Shown here in pieces: positions 7,999-16,680 of a stretch of 64,000 nucleotides of DNA. The position numbers and the translations under genes were made by a program. Source of the DNA: Halothece sp. PCC 7418 (GTDB taxonomy: Bacteria > Cyanobacteriota > Cyanobacteriia > Cyanobacteriales > Rubidibacteraceae); contig NC_019779.1 in NCBI RefSeq assembly GCF_000317635.1, forward strand, positions 1,674,001 to 1,738,000. Direction: 5' to 3'. Position 1 is the stretch's first letter; every line of letters starts with the position of its first letter. The notes under the pieces were generated by a model that worked only from the letters and a program-made list of their open reading frames with translations, searched no databases and was not told where the DNA came from.

Positions 7999-9822
7999 AT
8001 GGAAAAATTTTTTAAAGGGTTTGAAGACTTAATTGAATTAGCCAAAACTCTCGAAGAAAAAGTCGAAACAGGGGAACTGAAAACCGACATCCGAGTAAAC
8101 TCTCGCCCCTTAACTAATATTCCTTCTCAAGGAAACATCCCCCGTACTCAAAACCGAGATCAAGGGGGAATGGGAGTCGAAAACTTAAACAATGCTTCAA
8201 CTTCAGAAACAGAAGAAACCCCTCCCAGCACCTCTTTCAGTGAAATTGGCGGACTCAAACCGATTATTCAAGAGTTAACAGAATTAGTGGGTATTCCCCT
8301 CAAACGTCCCCAATGGCTAGAACAATTAGGGCTTGAACCGACAACGGGCGTGCTGTTAGTAGGACCCCCTGGAACTGGAAAAACCCTCACCGCAAAAGCA
8401 CTCGCCCAAAGTTTAGGGGTGAATTATATTGCGTTAGTTGGTTCAGAAATTATGAGTAAATATTATGGGGAAGCAGAAGCACGGATGCGAGGAATTTTTG
8501 AAAAAGCAGCCCGTCACGCCCCCTGTATTTTATTTATTGATGAATTAGATAGTATCGCGCCCGATCGCGCTAAAGTGGAAGGAGAGGTAGAAAAGCGCGT
8601 TGTCGGACAACTCCTCAGCCTGATGGATGGCTTTACCACAACATCAGGGGTGGTTCTCCTCGGCGCAACGAACCGTCCCAATCATCTGGATCCCGCCCTG
8701 CGCCGTCCTGGACGATTTGATCGCGAGGTGGTGTTTGGTGTTCCTGATGTTACGGAACGGGAAGAAATTTTAAGGGTGTTGACCCGGAAGATGCCTCTGG
8801 CGGAAACCGTCGATTTAAAACAAATTGCTCAGTTTGCAGTGGGGTTTGTGGGGGCGGATCTCAAAGCATTAACCCAAAAAGCAGCCTATACCGTTTTAAG
8901 AAACGCAATTTCCACGGAAAATACCAGTTTTGAAGCCATTGATTTACCCGAAACTGTTAACCTCACTCAAGGAGACTTTTTAGAAGCGTTAAAAGAGGTA
9001 AAACCGAGCGTCTTACGTACCGTTTCTGTAGAAACGCCAGTGGTAAGTTGGGATGAGATTGGCGGGTTAGTTGAAATTAAACGCACCCTACGAGAAGCCG
9101 TAGAAGGGGCGTTACTGTATCCCGAATTGTATCAACAGACAGGGGCGAAAGCACCACGAGGGATTTTATTATGGGGAGAACCTGGAACCGGAAAAACGCT
9201 TTTAGCCAAAGCCCTCGCTTCCCAAGCCAGGGCAAATTTTATTAGTATTAAAGGGGCGGAACTGCTCAATCGTTGGGTGGGAGCCAGTGAAGAAGCGGTG
9301 CGCGAAGTGTTTAGTAAAGCGCGACAAGTTGCGCCTTGTGTGTTGTTTATTGATGAAATCGATACCTTAGCTCCAGCGCGAGGACGTTATCAGGGAGATT
9401 CTGGAGTCAGCGATCGCGTGGTGGGACAAATCTTAACAGAAATCGATGGGATTGTTGAAGCAAGCAATGTTCTAGTGGTCGCAGCAACCAACCGTTATGA
9501 GAGTCTTGATCCTGCTTTATTGCGCTCTGGACGCTTAGACCTCCAGCTTCAGGTAGCATTACCCGATTATGACAGCCGTCTTGCCATTTTAAACATTCAT
9601 AATCGCGATCGTCCTTTAGCCGATGTGAACCTAGAACAGTGGGCGCAAACAACAGAGGGTTGGAATGGGGCTGATTTAGAATTACTGAGCAATCAAGCTG
9701 CTTTGTCTGCGGTGAGAAATGCAACAACGCAGGGGATTCAAAATCTGAACGGCTGTCGGATTACACCTGAAGATTTCCAATCTGCTTATGAGCGTTTAAC
9801 CCAGCAGCGATCGCGCTGTTAA
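7999..9822 (+). CDS. CDC48/p97-like double AAA ATPase
   Basis: A 607-residue protein with two AAA+ modules. Module one has Walker A GPPGTGKT (near residue 122), Walker B ILFIDELD and an arginine-finger region LRRPGRFDRE. Module two has GEPGTGKT (near 393), VLFIDEID and LLRSGRLDLQ. Both modules keep their catalytic Glu. The N-terminal 85 residues are a coiled coil and a polar linker, not the VAT-N fold of archaeal or eukaryotic Cdc48, so adaptor use must differ. Family knowledge predicts a hexameric unfoldase or remodelling motor in the cytosol; its clients are unknown. The gene follows the wreck of the hydroquinone reductase gene. Confidence 0.9.
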   Translation: MEKFFKGFEDLIELAKTLEEKVETGELKTDIRVNSRPLTNIPSQGNIPRTQNRDQGGMGVENLNNASTSETEETPPSTSFSEIGGLKPIIQELTELVGIPLKRPQWLEQLGLEPTTGVLLVGPPGTGKTLTAKALAQSLGVNYIALVGSEIMSKYYGEAEARMRGIFEKAARHAPCILFIDELDSIAPDRAKVEGEVEKRVVGQLLSLMDGFTTTSGVVLLGATNRPNHLDPALRRPGRFDREVVFGVPDVTEREEILRVLTRKMPLAETVDLKQIAQFAVGFVGADLKALTQKAAYTVLRNAISTENTSFEAIDLPETVNLTQGDFLEALKEVKPSVLRTVSVETPVVSWDEIGGLVEIKRTLREAVEGALLYPELYQQTGAKAPRGILLWGEPGTGKTLLAKALASQARANFISIKGAELLNRWVGASEEAVREVFSKARQVAPCVLFIDEIDTLAPARGRYQGDSGVSDRVVGQILTEIDGIVEASNVLVVAATNRYESLDPALLRSGRLDLQLQVALPDYDSRLAILNIHNRDRPLADVNLEQWAQTTEGWNGADLELLSNQAALSAVRNATTQGIQNLNGCRITPEDFQSAYERLTQQRSRC

Positions 9823-9904
9823 AAATTTTTAGGTTGGGACTTGTCACCCTCATTTTTATCGTGCTACTATTAGTAAATGTGCGCGGGTAAGGCTTACTTG
9901 CCAC

Positions 9905-9976
9905 GGGTCGCTAACTCAACGGTAGAGTACTCGGCTTTTAACCGATTAGCTCTGGGTTCGAATCCCAGGCGACCCA
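9905..9976 (+). tRNA. tRNA-Lys (anticodon UUU)
   Basis: A 72-nt cloverleaf: acceptor GGGTCGC/GCGACCC, D-arm ACTC/GAGT, anticodon loop CTTTTAA with TTT at the anticodon, T-arm CTGGG-TTCGAAT-CCCAG, discriminator A. CCA is not encoded. Confidence 0.95.
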
Positions 9977-10226
9977 TCAAAAGTAATCAACTCATTCGCT
10001 GAAATTAGGGGCGGTTGTGGTCTCGCTCAAATCTAGTGACCGTTTAATTGGTAATGTGACGCTTTTTCAAATGGATAAGGCTTAACCCCCCATTAGGGAA
10101 GAAATTCTGCGATAACTTTCTGGCAAAATAAGAGACAAACAAGACTCAATTTTAAGAGTCCTGTTCATAGCTCTTTAGAAACTTTTTCTCCTATTCAGTC
10201 CTCGGACAAGAGAGAACAGAAAGAAA

Positions 10227-10910
10227 ATGACTGCAAGCAATCACTCCATGAATCCTTCCTTTGCTCGCTCTTGGTTAACGCCAGATGGAACAGCCACCCC
10301 AGATGCTGACCTCGCTCCAGCACAGCTTTCCAATCAACAACTGATTTTACGCTGTCAACAAGGGGTTAAACCCGATCGCGCTGCGTTTTCCGAGTTACTA
10401 CGGCGACATCAATCTCATGTGGAAAAAATGCTGTATCATCTCGCCCCAGACTGGTCAGATCGAGCGGATTTGGTGCAAGAAGTCTGGATTCGAGTTTATC
10501 GTAATATCCAACGTCTCAAAGATCCCATGAAGTTTCGCGGTTGGCTCAGTCGGATTACCACTAATTTATTTTATGATGAGCTACGGAAACGGAAACGCTT
10601 TAAAAGCCCAATTTCCTTAGACGCGCCCCGTCAAATTGATGATGGGGAATTAACCTTAGAAGTGCCAACAGATTTTCCGAGTCCCGATCAAGATTTGAGC
10701 AGTCAAGAATTTTATGACCAACTCAATCGCGCGATCGCGGAATTACCCGAATCTTTCCGAAGCACCATTGTTTTACGAGAAATTGAAGGACTGTCCTATG
10801 AAGAAATTGCTGAGATCACAGGAGTCTCTCTAGGAACAGTCAAATCAAGAATTGCCAGAGCCCGAGCCAAATTGCAAGATGTCTTGCAACCCTATTTTGA
10901 GTTAGACTAA
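10227..10910 (+). CDS. sigG: ECF-type sigma factor (SigG-like)
   Basis: A 227-residue group 3/4 sigma-70 protein. Region 2 has DLVQEVWIRVYRNIQRL and FRGWLSRITTNLFYDELRKR; region 4 has ELPESFRSTIVLREIEGL, SYEEIAEITGVSLGTVKSR and ARAKL. The linker contains the SPDQD-like acidic stretch typical of cyanobacterial SigG. The gene is followed on the same strand by a small membrane anti-sigma-like protein, the arrangement seen around sigG in other cyanobacteria. The symbol rests on length and context and has not been tested by alignment. Expected role: transcription in response to an envelope or redox signal. Confidence 0.85.
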   Translation: MTASNHSMNPSFARSWLTPDGTATPDADLAPAQLSNQQLILRCQQGVKPDRAAFSELLRRHQSHVEKMLYHLAPDWSDRADLVQEVWIRVYRNIQRLKDPMKFRGWLSRITTNLFYDELRKRKRFKSPISLDAPRQIDDGELTLEVPTDFPSPDQDLSSQEFYDQLNRAIAELPESFRSTIVLREIEGLSYEEIAEITGVSLGTVKSRIARARAKLQDVLQPYFELD

Positions 10911-10928
10911 GAGAAAATGCTGCTAGCA

Positions 10929-11048
10929 ACTTCTTAGTTTTGACTCCAATCACTCACCACGCCTTTCTATTCGAGTATTGCTTTGGAAGTGGGCGTAAAG
11001 TAATGACTAAGAAGCGACATTACTCACAAAGCAATAACGAGGAAAAAG
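10929..11048 (+). promoter_or_regulatory. structured spacer with three interleaved inverted repeats before the anti-sigma gene
   Basis: Three perfect complementary pairs lie in 110 bases. A: CTTCTTAGT 10930-10938 with ACTAAGAAG 11006-11014. B: TATTGCTTTG 10976-10985 with CAAAGCAATA 11027-11036. C: AGTAATG 10999-11005 with CATTACT 11018-11024. B encloses C, and A' lies in the loop of C, so a B/C hairpin could make a kissing or pseudoknot contact with upstream A. The GAGGA ribosome site (11039-11043) starts three bases after B', so folding could gate translation of the anti-sigma gene. The pairing is seen directly; the function is inferred. Confidence 0.5.
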
Positions 11049-11516
11049 ATGGACAACCAGCAACGCTTTGAGTTGTTAAGTGCTTACCTTGATCAAGAAC
11101 TTTCTCCAGAAGAAACAAAAAAGGTTGAACAGTGGTTAAAGGAGGACGAGGAAGCACGACAAACCTATCAAAGGCTCTTAAATTTGCGATATCGTTTGCG
11201 GGAAATGCCAGTTCCCTCCTCACAACTTTCCCCAGAAGTTTTAACTGAGAAAGTCACCACCCAAGCTCGTAATCAAACCTTAAGACAGGTTGTAGTTTGG
11301 GGTGGGGGGACAATTGCTGCTCTCTTCGCTGCGATTATGACTGGGGTTTTTTCCGCAAGCGATGTTCCAATTCCCCGTTTTGCGCGATCCAATGAGGCTC
11401 AAATCTCTAGTAATGGTCTCATGATCGCTTTGGATCGACCGATTATGGAAATTCCCGAAGATCGCTCTTCATCAGAAGCAGAGGGGTCTTCATCGACTTC
11501 GCCAACATCCCGATGA
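11049..11516 (+). CDS. anti-sigma factor-like single-span membrane protein
   Basis: A 155-residue protein. The N-terminal 55 residues (FELLSAYLDQELSPEETKK, then WLKEDEEARQTYQRL) match the helical anti-sigma domain that clamps ECF sigma factors. The Zn-binding HxxxCxxC of ZAS proteins is absent, so release by zinc or thiol chemistry is unlikely. One membrane span follows (about 78-98, VVWGGGTIAALFAAIMTGVF), then a short acidic Ser-rich tail outside. It lies 138 bases after sigG, with a structured spacer between. Its last 27 bases overlap the 3' end of the opposite-strand gene. Regulated proteolysis is the likely release mechanism, by family analogy. Confidence 0.75.
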   Translation: MDNQQRFELLSAYLDQELSPEETKKVEQWLKEDEEARQTYQRLLNLRYRLREMPVPSSQLSPEVLTEKVTTQARNQTLRQVVVWGGGTIAALFAAIMTGVFSASDVPIPRFARSNEAQISSNGLMIALDRPIMEIPEDRSSSEAEGSSSTSPTSR

Positions 11517-11894
11517 TAAAAAGACTCCCCCCAGTTGTTGGACACGCCAAAATGTCATGCGGTAGCCCCAAGCAGCACCTAAAGATTCTCCCGAAGGAGT
11601 GTAAAGGGTGACCGATTCTCGTTGATATAAATTTTCGCTTGCTGGACGATGGGGATCGTAATCTTCTAAATCATCCATGTCCGCCAAGACGCTGTCATCA
11701 GGAAAGGTTAGCAATACCCCACTGACTTGGGTATCGCCAACGGTCATTGCAGGATAGCCAACACTTAAAGCATACAGATGACCATAGGTATAAGCGGGAG
11801 TCATCTCACTGACTTTTCCCTGGCAGTAACGCTGAAAGTTGACTTCTCCAGGTTTGAGTGTTCCGTAAACAAATACTCTCACCAATCTCCTCAC
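11490..11894 (-). CDS. gamma-glutamylcyclotransferase-like (GGCT/AIG2) protein
   Basis: The 134-residue protein has the GGCT opening VFVYGTLKPGE, the GYPAM segment and the acidic DDLEDYDP region that supplies the catalytic Glu. Family members release 5-oxoproline from gamma-glutamyl amines or peptides; the substrate is not predictable here. The GTG at 11894 overlaps the TGA of the upstream phosphoribulokinase-like gene (GTGA), implying translational coupling. An alternative GTG at 11882, just after AGGAG, fits the usual N-terminus RVFVYGTL better. The last 27 bases overlap the anti-sigma gene on the other strand. Confidence 0.8.
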   Translation of the reverse strand: MRRLVRVFVYGTLKPGEVNFQRYCQGKVSEMTPAYTYGHLYALSVGYPAMTVGDTQVSGVLLTFPDDSVLADMDDLEDYDPHRPASENLYQRESVTLYTPSGESLGAAWGYRMTFWRVQQLGGVFLSSGCWRSR

Positions 11895-12832
11895 TTCACT
11901 TGATAACTATAGGATGCCTTCAGCATATGATAAGTCACAAGCAATTGTGTCAAGGCAAGAGGATAACTTTGGAGGGTTTCACCCGTTGTCCCCACCACTT
12001 TTCCAATTTTGACATCACTATCCACTTCACAGAAGTTCGAGAGATAGGGCACATCCGAACAAAGCACTTTTTCCATATCAATCACTTGTTCTTTCGTTGC
12101 ATTTCCCTGCACTTCTAAAACATCCACCGGTTTTCCCATATCGCGATCGAGCTCTAACCCCACTGCACCATTTTCTGGTTTGGATTCAAATAATCGCACT
12201 AAATCTGGGTGAGGAATCGTTGGTCTTAAAACTAGGCGCACATTGAGATGACCATTGCTTTCTTCGCGATGCTCTTTCGGGGGATAAAAACTGACGATGA
12301 CATCCGCCCATTCCCGTTGCGGACGAATAAAGGCTTCTGAGTCGGGTTCTCGTTTTTGCAAGGCTTCTAAAACTTGTTGTTCCGTATAACCCCGCTTGCG
12401 AGTATCCCGTTTCACTTTCCAAGTGGCTCGCAGCGATTCGGGTGGGGCAAGATACACCTTAACATCAAAGGCATCGCGACAAGCGCGAGTGTAATAGCCC
12501 AGTAAGCCCTCTAAAATAACAAACTTTTTCGGTTGAATATATTCGGGTGGGTCAAACTGACCCGTATCGTGGTTATAAATCGGCTTGAGAATCGGTTGTC
12601 CGCCTCTTAGGAGCGCAATATGCTGCTGCATGACATCAAGATAGTTACAGTCTGGGTGGAGGGCGCTGAGACCGTTTTCTTTGCGTTGAGCGCGATCGTA
12701 GCGGTGATAATCGTCCGTGCAAATGACTGTCACATTGTCTTCTCCCAAAATCTGGGCAATTCCTTTTGTTAAAGTTGTTTTTCCCGCTGCGCTATCACCG
12801 ACAATTCCAAGAATAATTCGACGTTCAGCCAT
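11891..12832 (-). CDS. second-type phosphoribulokinase/uridine kinase-like P-loop kinase
   Basis: A 313-residue P-loop kinase with GDSAAGKT at 12-19, VICTDDYHRYDR, PIYNHDTGQFDPPE and VILEGLLGYY, the signature series of phosphoribulokinase. It differs from the Calvin-cycle enzyme of cyanobacteria: the P-loop redox Cys of GDSGCGKS is Ala here, although the partner Cys is kept (Cys38), so the CP12/thioredoxin disulfide cannot form. The rest of the chain is also divergent. I infer a paralogue that phosphorylates ribulose 5-phosphate or a related substrate outside redox control. The ATG at 12832 is chosen over a TTG eight codons upstream. It is translationally coupled to the GGCT-like gene. Confidence 0.75.
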   Translation of the reverse strand: MAERRIILGIVGDSAAGKTTLTKGIAQILGEDNVTVICTDDYHRYDRAQRKENGLSALHPDCNYLDVMQQHIALLRGGQPILKPIYNHDTGQFDPPEYIQPKKFVILEGLLGYYTRACRDAFDVKVYLAPPESLRATWKVKRDTRKRGYTEQQVLEALQKREPDSEAFIRPQREWADVIVSFYPPKEHREESNGHLNVRLVLRPTIPHPDLVRLFESKPENGAVGLELDRDMGKPVDVLEVQGNATKEQVIDMEKVLCSDVPYLSNFCEVDSDVKIGKVVGTTGETLQSYPLALTQLLVTYHMLKASYSYQVK

Positions 12833-12982
12833 AGTATTTTTTTTATTAACTTTCAACAGTGCGATTAATTTTACCTGCTTTTGGGCAATTTTCCTGAATT
12901 TGTTTACAAGGATTCAAGAATAAATAAGTAATTCTCTCTATCAACAAAAGAGAAAGACTAACCCCTTAATTTTTAATTATTT

Positions 12983-13981
12983 CTAATTCAATTGCTGAGT
13001 AATGACAGCATCTAAAAGCATCAGTCCTTCCTCTAAACTCTTAATTTGTGAAAGCTGTTCTCGCAGTTGAGAAGCTCCAGGAAAGCCTTTCGCATACCAC
13101 GCCAGATGTTTCCGCGATTGATAAATCCCGCGATCGCCGCGATATTCCCATAAGCCTTGCAAATGTTCTTTGGCACAAGTTAAAAGCTCGATCGGAGTCG
13201 GTTGTGGACGTTTTTTTCCTGTTTTTAAGTAATGATCAATTTCGCCCACTAAAAAGGGATAACCCAGTGTTCCCCGCGAACACATGACTCCATCTGCGCC
13301 AGTTTCTTCTAAACAACGAATGGCATCATCAACGGAAAAAATATCGCCATTGGCAATCACAGGAATGGTTAAATGAGCTTTGACTTGTTTAATCCAATGC
13401 CATTGCGCCTTCCCATTGTAGCCCTGCGCCCGAGTCCGACCGTGTAAGGTGAGCATTTGCGCCCCTGCGGTTTCCATGCGTTTCGCAAACTCAAGGATAT
13501 TGATTTCTTCTTCACTCCAACCGAGACGAGTTTTGACAGAAACGGGAACATCCACCGCATCCACCACCGCTTTCACAATCGCTTCTGCAACTTCGGGTTG
13601 ACGCAATAAAGACGAGCCACCCCCTTTTTTCGTAATTTTATTAACGGGACAACCCATATTAATATCAACCGTTTGCGCTCCCTCTGCAACGGCTTTCTTA
13701 GCAGCTTCCCCCATAAAGTCTGGACGACAGTCAAACAGTTGAATACTGATCAGGGTTTCATCGGGTGCAATATTCATCACTTGTGGAAGCTCTTTTAAAT
13801 GATGAATTTCCTTTGCACTGACCATTTCGGTATAAAGCATGGATTCGGGGGCGTAACGACGCACTAAACGCCGAAACACCTGATCGGTCACCCCCGATAA
13901 CGGGGATTGTAAGACGCGACTGTTGACGGTAACTGAACCAATGTTAAGGGTTGTATTTTGAGTGAGGGTGGCTGTGGACAT
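12983..13981 (-). CDS. dus: tRNA-dihydrouridine synthase
   Basis: Dus enzymes reduce uridines in the D-loop of tRNA with FMN and NADPH. This 332-residue protein has the TIM-barrel signature SPLSGVTDQVFR, the catalytic-Cys motif VDINMGCPVNK, KTRLGW, TLHGRTRAQGY, IANGDI and VMCSRGTLGYPFL, followed by the C-terminal helical tRNA-binding domain. The ATG at 13981 is preferred because GGAG lies 4 bases upstream and the 15 residues encoded before it do not resemble the family. It is the DusB-like subgroup by eye. Confidence 0.93.
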   Translation of the reverse strand: MSTATLTQNTTLNIGSVTVNSRVLQSPLSGVTDQVFRRLVRRYAPESMLYTEMVSAKEIHHLKELPQVMNIAPDETLISIQLFDCRPDFMGEAAKKAVAEGAQTVDINMGCPVNKITKKGGGSSLLRQPEVAEAIVKAVVDAVDVPVSVKTRLGWSEEEINILEFAKRMETAGAQMLTLHGRTRAQGYNGKAQWHWIKQVKAHLTIPVIANGDIFSVDDAIRCLEETGADGVMCSRGTLGYPFLVGEIDHYLKTGKKRPQPTPIELLTCAKEHLQGLWEYRGDRGIYQSRKHLAWYAKGFPGASQLREQLSQIKSLEEGLMLLDAVITQQLN

Positions 13982-14019
13982 AATCTCCAAGGGATCAAGG
14001 TTTTTCAGAGTATAAACGG

Positions 14020-14056
14020 TGACCAAAGAACAAGGAACGAATAACCAAGAACAAAA
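14020..14056. repeat. AACAAAG-type heptad tract
   Basis: Several degenerate copies of a CAAAGAA/AACAAGG heptad between the dus and bicA genes. The same unit family forms the core of the two MITEs at 7710 and 18219 and the tract in front of smpB. Confidence 0.5.
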
Positions 14057-14085
14057 ATTTACAGATGTCTCTGCTCATCCTATAA

Positions 14086-15762
14086 CTAGCTGACATTCAT
14101 TTTTTCTTCTGATTGCGCGATCGCGAGACCTTCTTTTAGAGCCTCTAAACGATCATCCATCCAGTGTTCATCAGGAATCAAGCCTGCAATGCCTAAATTT
14201 TCTAAACGGCTTTTGACCTTTCCTGTAGCACCAACAATCATCACTTCGCGTTTGGCGTTGAGTGCTTCTTGAATAGCATTTTCTAAGGATAAGGAAGAGG
14301 TGACTCCTAAAACGGGAACTTCACTTAAGTCAACAATTAAAACATCATAATTGCTAATTGCCCGATGTTCCCGCGCGATCGCCTTCGCCACCCCAAAAAT
14401 CATCGGACCACTGAGATGAAACAGTAAAACCCGTCCATTAGCAACATCTAGAATTTCTTTTTCCTCAGGACTGAGAACAATTTGATCATCCGCGTCAGTC
14501 ACGGCTTTCACCGCATTATTTTGCACTTGCGAGAGGCGATCAATGGTGAGAATATTAGCAATAAAGACTCCCACCGCAACAGCGACCATTAGATCTACAA
14601 ATACTGTCAGCAGGACAACACCATAAACAATTCCCGCAGCCTTCCAAGAAATTTTGTGAACCCGTTTTAAGAAGCCCCAATCAATAATATTAATCCCGAC
14701 TTTTAAGACAATTCCCGCTAATACCGCCAGAGGAATGCCAGTGGTTAACGGTGCAGCCCAGAGTACAATGACCAATAACACTAGGGCGCGAGTTAAGCCC
14801 GATACCGCAGTCCGTCCCCCCGCTTGGATATTAACAACCGTGGGTGTTGTTGCGCCAGATCCAGCAATTCCACCGCCTAAACCCGTGATTAAATTAGCAA
14901 TTCCTTGACCAATTAACTCCTTATTGGCTTTGTAGTCTTGACGAGTTAAGCCCTCAGAAACGACACAAGTCAGCAAACAGTCAATCGAGCCAACGGTTGC
15001 CAAAATAATCGCATTGACAAACATCAAGCGTAAATTACCAGCCGTAAACGTTGGCAGCTGTAAGTCGGGTAAACCAGGGGTGATTTCGCCAATGGTGCCA
15101 ATCGTCCGAATCTCCATCCCACTGAAGAAAATCATGGAAATGGCTGTCCCAATCATCAGAGCAATTAACTGTGGCGGAACCACTCGTTTCCAGCGCGAGG
15201 GATATAAAAATAAAATGGCTAAGGTAATGATTCCTAACAAAGTCTCCCAAGGGTCAAGATTGGCGATCAGCATCGGGAGATTGCTGAGTACCCCAAGCAC
15301 CCCTCCTTTTGGCGTTTCTTGTCCTAAAAAGGGGGCAAGTTGGACGAAGATTAAAATCACCCCAATCCCAGTCATAAAACCAGAAATGACATTATAGGGA
15401 AGCATCGTAATATAGCGTCCCAAGCGAAGCACGCCAAACAGAATTTGAAATCCGCCCGCCATCATAATGACAGTAAATGCCATGGCTAACCCTTGTTCTG
15501 GGTTATTGGCTGTGAGTTCGGTAATCACTGCGGTGACAATGACCGTCATCGGACCCGTTGGCTCAGAAATCAGGCTCGGCGTGCCACCGAATAACGCTGC
15601 AAAAAAGCCAATTAAAACCGCTCCCCATAAGCCAGCAGCAGCCCCAGCACCAGAAGCAATACCGAACGCTAACGCCATCGGGAGCGCAACAACTGCAGTT
15701 GTGATTCCCCCAAGGATATCCCCTTGGAGATTCCGAAAATGAATCGTGTTTGTAATATTCAT
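14086..15762 (-). CDS. bicA: low-affinity Na+-dependent bicarbonate transporter BicA (SulP family)
   Basis: A 558-residue SulP protein that closely follows my memory of Synechococcus PCC 7002 BicA throughout: IHFRN..GDILGG near the start, then GTPSLISEPTGPMTV, KELIGQGIANLITG, VVNIQAGGRTAVSG and the C-terminal STAS domain with VLLFHLSGPMIFGVAKAIA. About 12-14 membrane spans precede STAS (from about residue 430). BicA brings HCO3- into the cytoplasm with Na+ for the carbon-concentrating mechanism. It is third in a tight same-strand run with a SulP paralogue and a universal stress protein. The ATG at 15762 has GGAAA 10 bases upstream. Confidence 0.92.
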   Translation of the reverse strand: MNITNTIHFRNLQGDILGGITTAVVALPMALAFGIASGAGAAAGLWGAVLIGFFAALFGGTPSLISEPTGPMTVIVTAVITELTANNPEQGLAMAFTVIMMAGGFQILFGVLRLGRYITMLPYNVISGFMTGIGVILIFVQLAPFLGQETPKGGVLGVLSNLPMLIANLDPWETLLGIITLAILFLYPSRWKRVVPPQLIALMIGTAISMIFFSGMEIRTIGTIGEITPGLPDLQLPTFTAGNLRLMFVNAIILATVGSIDCLLTCVVSEGLTRQDYKANKELIGQGIANLITGLGGGIAGSGATTPTVVNIQAGGRTAVSGLTRALVLLVIVLWAAPLTTGIPLAVLAGIVLKVGINIIDWGFLKRVHKISWKAAGIVYGVVLLTVFVDLMVAVAVGVFIANILTIDRLSQVQNNAVKAVTDADDQIVLSPEEKEILDVANGRVLLFHLSGPMIFGVAKAIAREHRAISNYDVLIVDLSEVPVLGVTSSLSLENAIQEALNAKREVMIVGATGKVKSRLENLGIAGLIPDEHWMDDRLEALKEGLAIAQSEEKMNVS

Positions 15763-15803
15763 ATAAAGGTTTCCAATAATAACCCAAAATTAGTTTAATT
15801 GAT

Positions 15804-16667
15804 TCACCGAAATAACAATACAGGAAGTTGGGTACTTCTCAGCACCTGCGCGGTTGTACTCCCAATAACAAGAGGACGAATGCGACTATGTCCGTAAGCC
15901 CCCATCACAATCAGGCTGATATCGTGACCATCGGCGTAACTAGCAATAATCTTTTCGGGAGCACCTTCTAAAATCTGACAAATCGGCTCAAACCCCGCTG
16001 CTCGTGTTTGTTCTTCTGCTTCCTGATTCCGTTTTTGGGCTTTTTTATCTTGAGCGGTTCGTGCCACTGTGAGGATATGGAGTTGTAGTCCTTTGAAAGC
16101 TGGCGACTCCACTAGAAATCGCAACATCTTCTGAGAACTTTTCCCCCCATCGTAAGCAAAGAGTAAGCGCTGAATGGGTTTAAACTGACGGGAAGTAACT
16201 AAGCACGGTTTATGACTCCCCCGCAAAATGCGCTCTGTGTTCCCGCCCAAATGATTGGACGCAAAGGGGGCATTTTCGCCACGCTTGCCCAAAATAATTA
16301 AATCGGCGTTGGTTTCAAATTCGTGAAAACAATCCACCAGAAAGCCTGTTTCGTGGATGGTTTTGACCTGTTTTACTCCTTCCGAAATCAACCGTTGTTT
16401 TGCCTCTTCGAGGATCAGTTTTGCCCGTTCGTGATTAATTTTTGCTTTTTCATGTTCAATCTCCACTAACTTACTCAGGAGATCTTTAGCTGCATCAATG
16501 CCAATGCTACCGCTTAAATTTCCCGTTTCAATGGATTTTTGAGAGCGAACATCGGTAACATATAGAACATCAACACCAGCATCTAGGCGGGGGGCTAGCC
16601 AAGCTGCATAATGATAGCTTTCTTGGGCAAAAGCAGAGCCATCGGTGCATAAGAGAATGTGTTTCAT
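15804..16667 (-). CDS. tandem universal stress protein (two UspA domains)
   Basis: A 287-residue protein made of two Usp folds. The first (1-155) starts ILLCTDGSAFAQES and ends LGKRGENAPFASNHLGGNTERILRGSHKPCLV. The second (163-287) starts RLLFAYDGGKSSQ and has the ATP-loop VMGAYGHSRIRPLVIGSTT. The G-2X-G-9X-G(S/T) nucleotide motif is good in both. It sits between two SulP transporter genes (13 bases after one, 41 before the other). That suggests it modulates or protects anion transport under stress, possibly by binding nucleotides near the STAS domains; this is inference from position only. Confidence 0.88.
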   Translation of the reverse strand: MKHILLCTDGSAFAQESYHYAAWLAPRLDAGVDVLYVTDVRSQKSIETGNLSGSIGIDAAKDLLSKLVEIEHEKAKINHERAKLILEEAKQRLISEGVKQVKTIHETGFLVDCFHEFETNADLIILGKRGENAPFASNHLGGNTERILRGSHKPCLVTSRQFKPIQRLLFAYDGGKSSQKMLRFLVESPAFKGLQLHILTVARTAQDKKAQKRNQEAEEQTRAAGFEPICQILEGAPEKIIASYADGHDISLIVMGAYGHSRIRPLVIGSTTAQVLRSTQLPVLLFR

Positions 16668-16680
16668 CGATTTGAATTAA

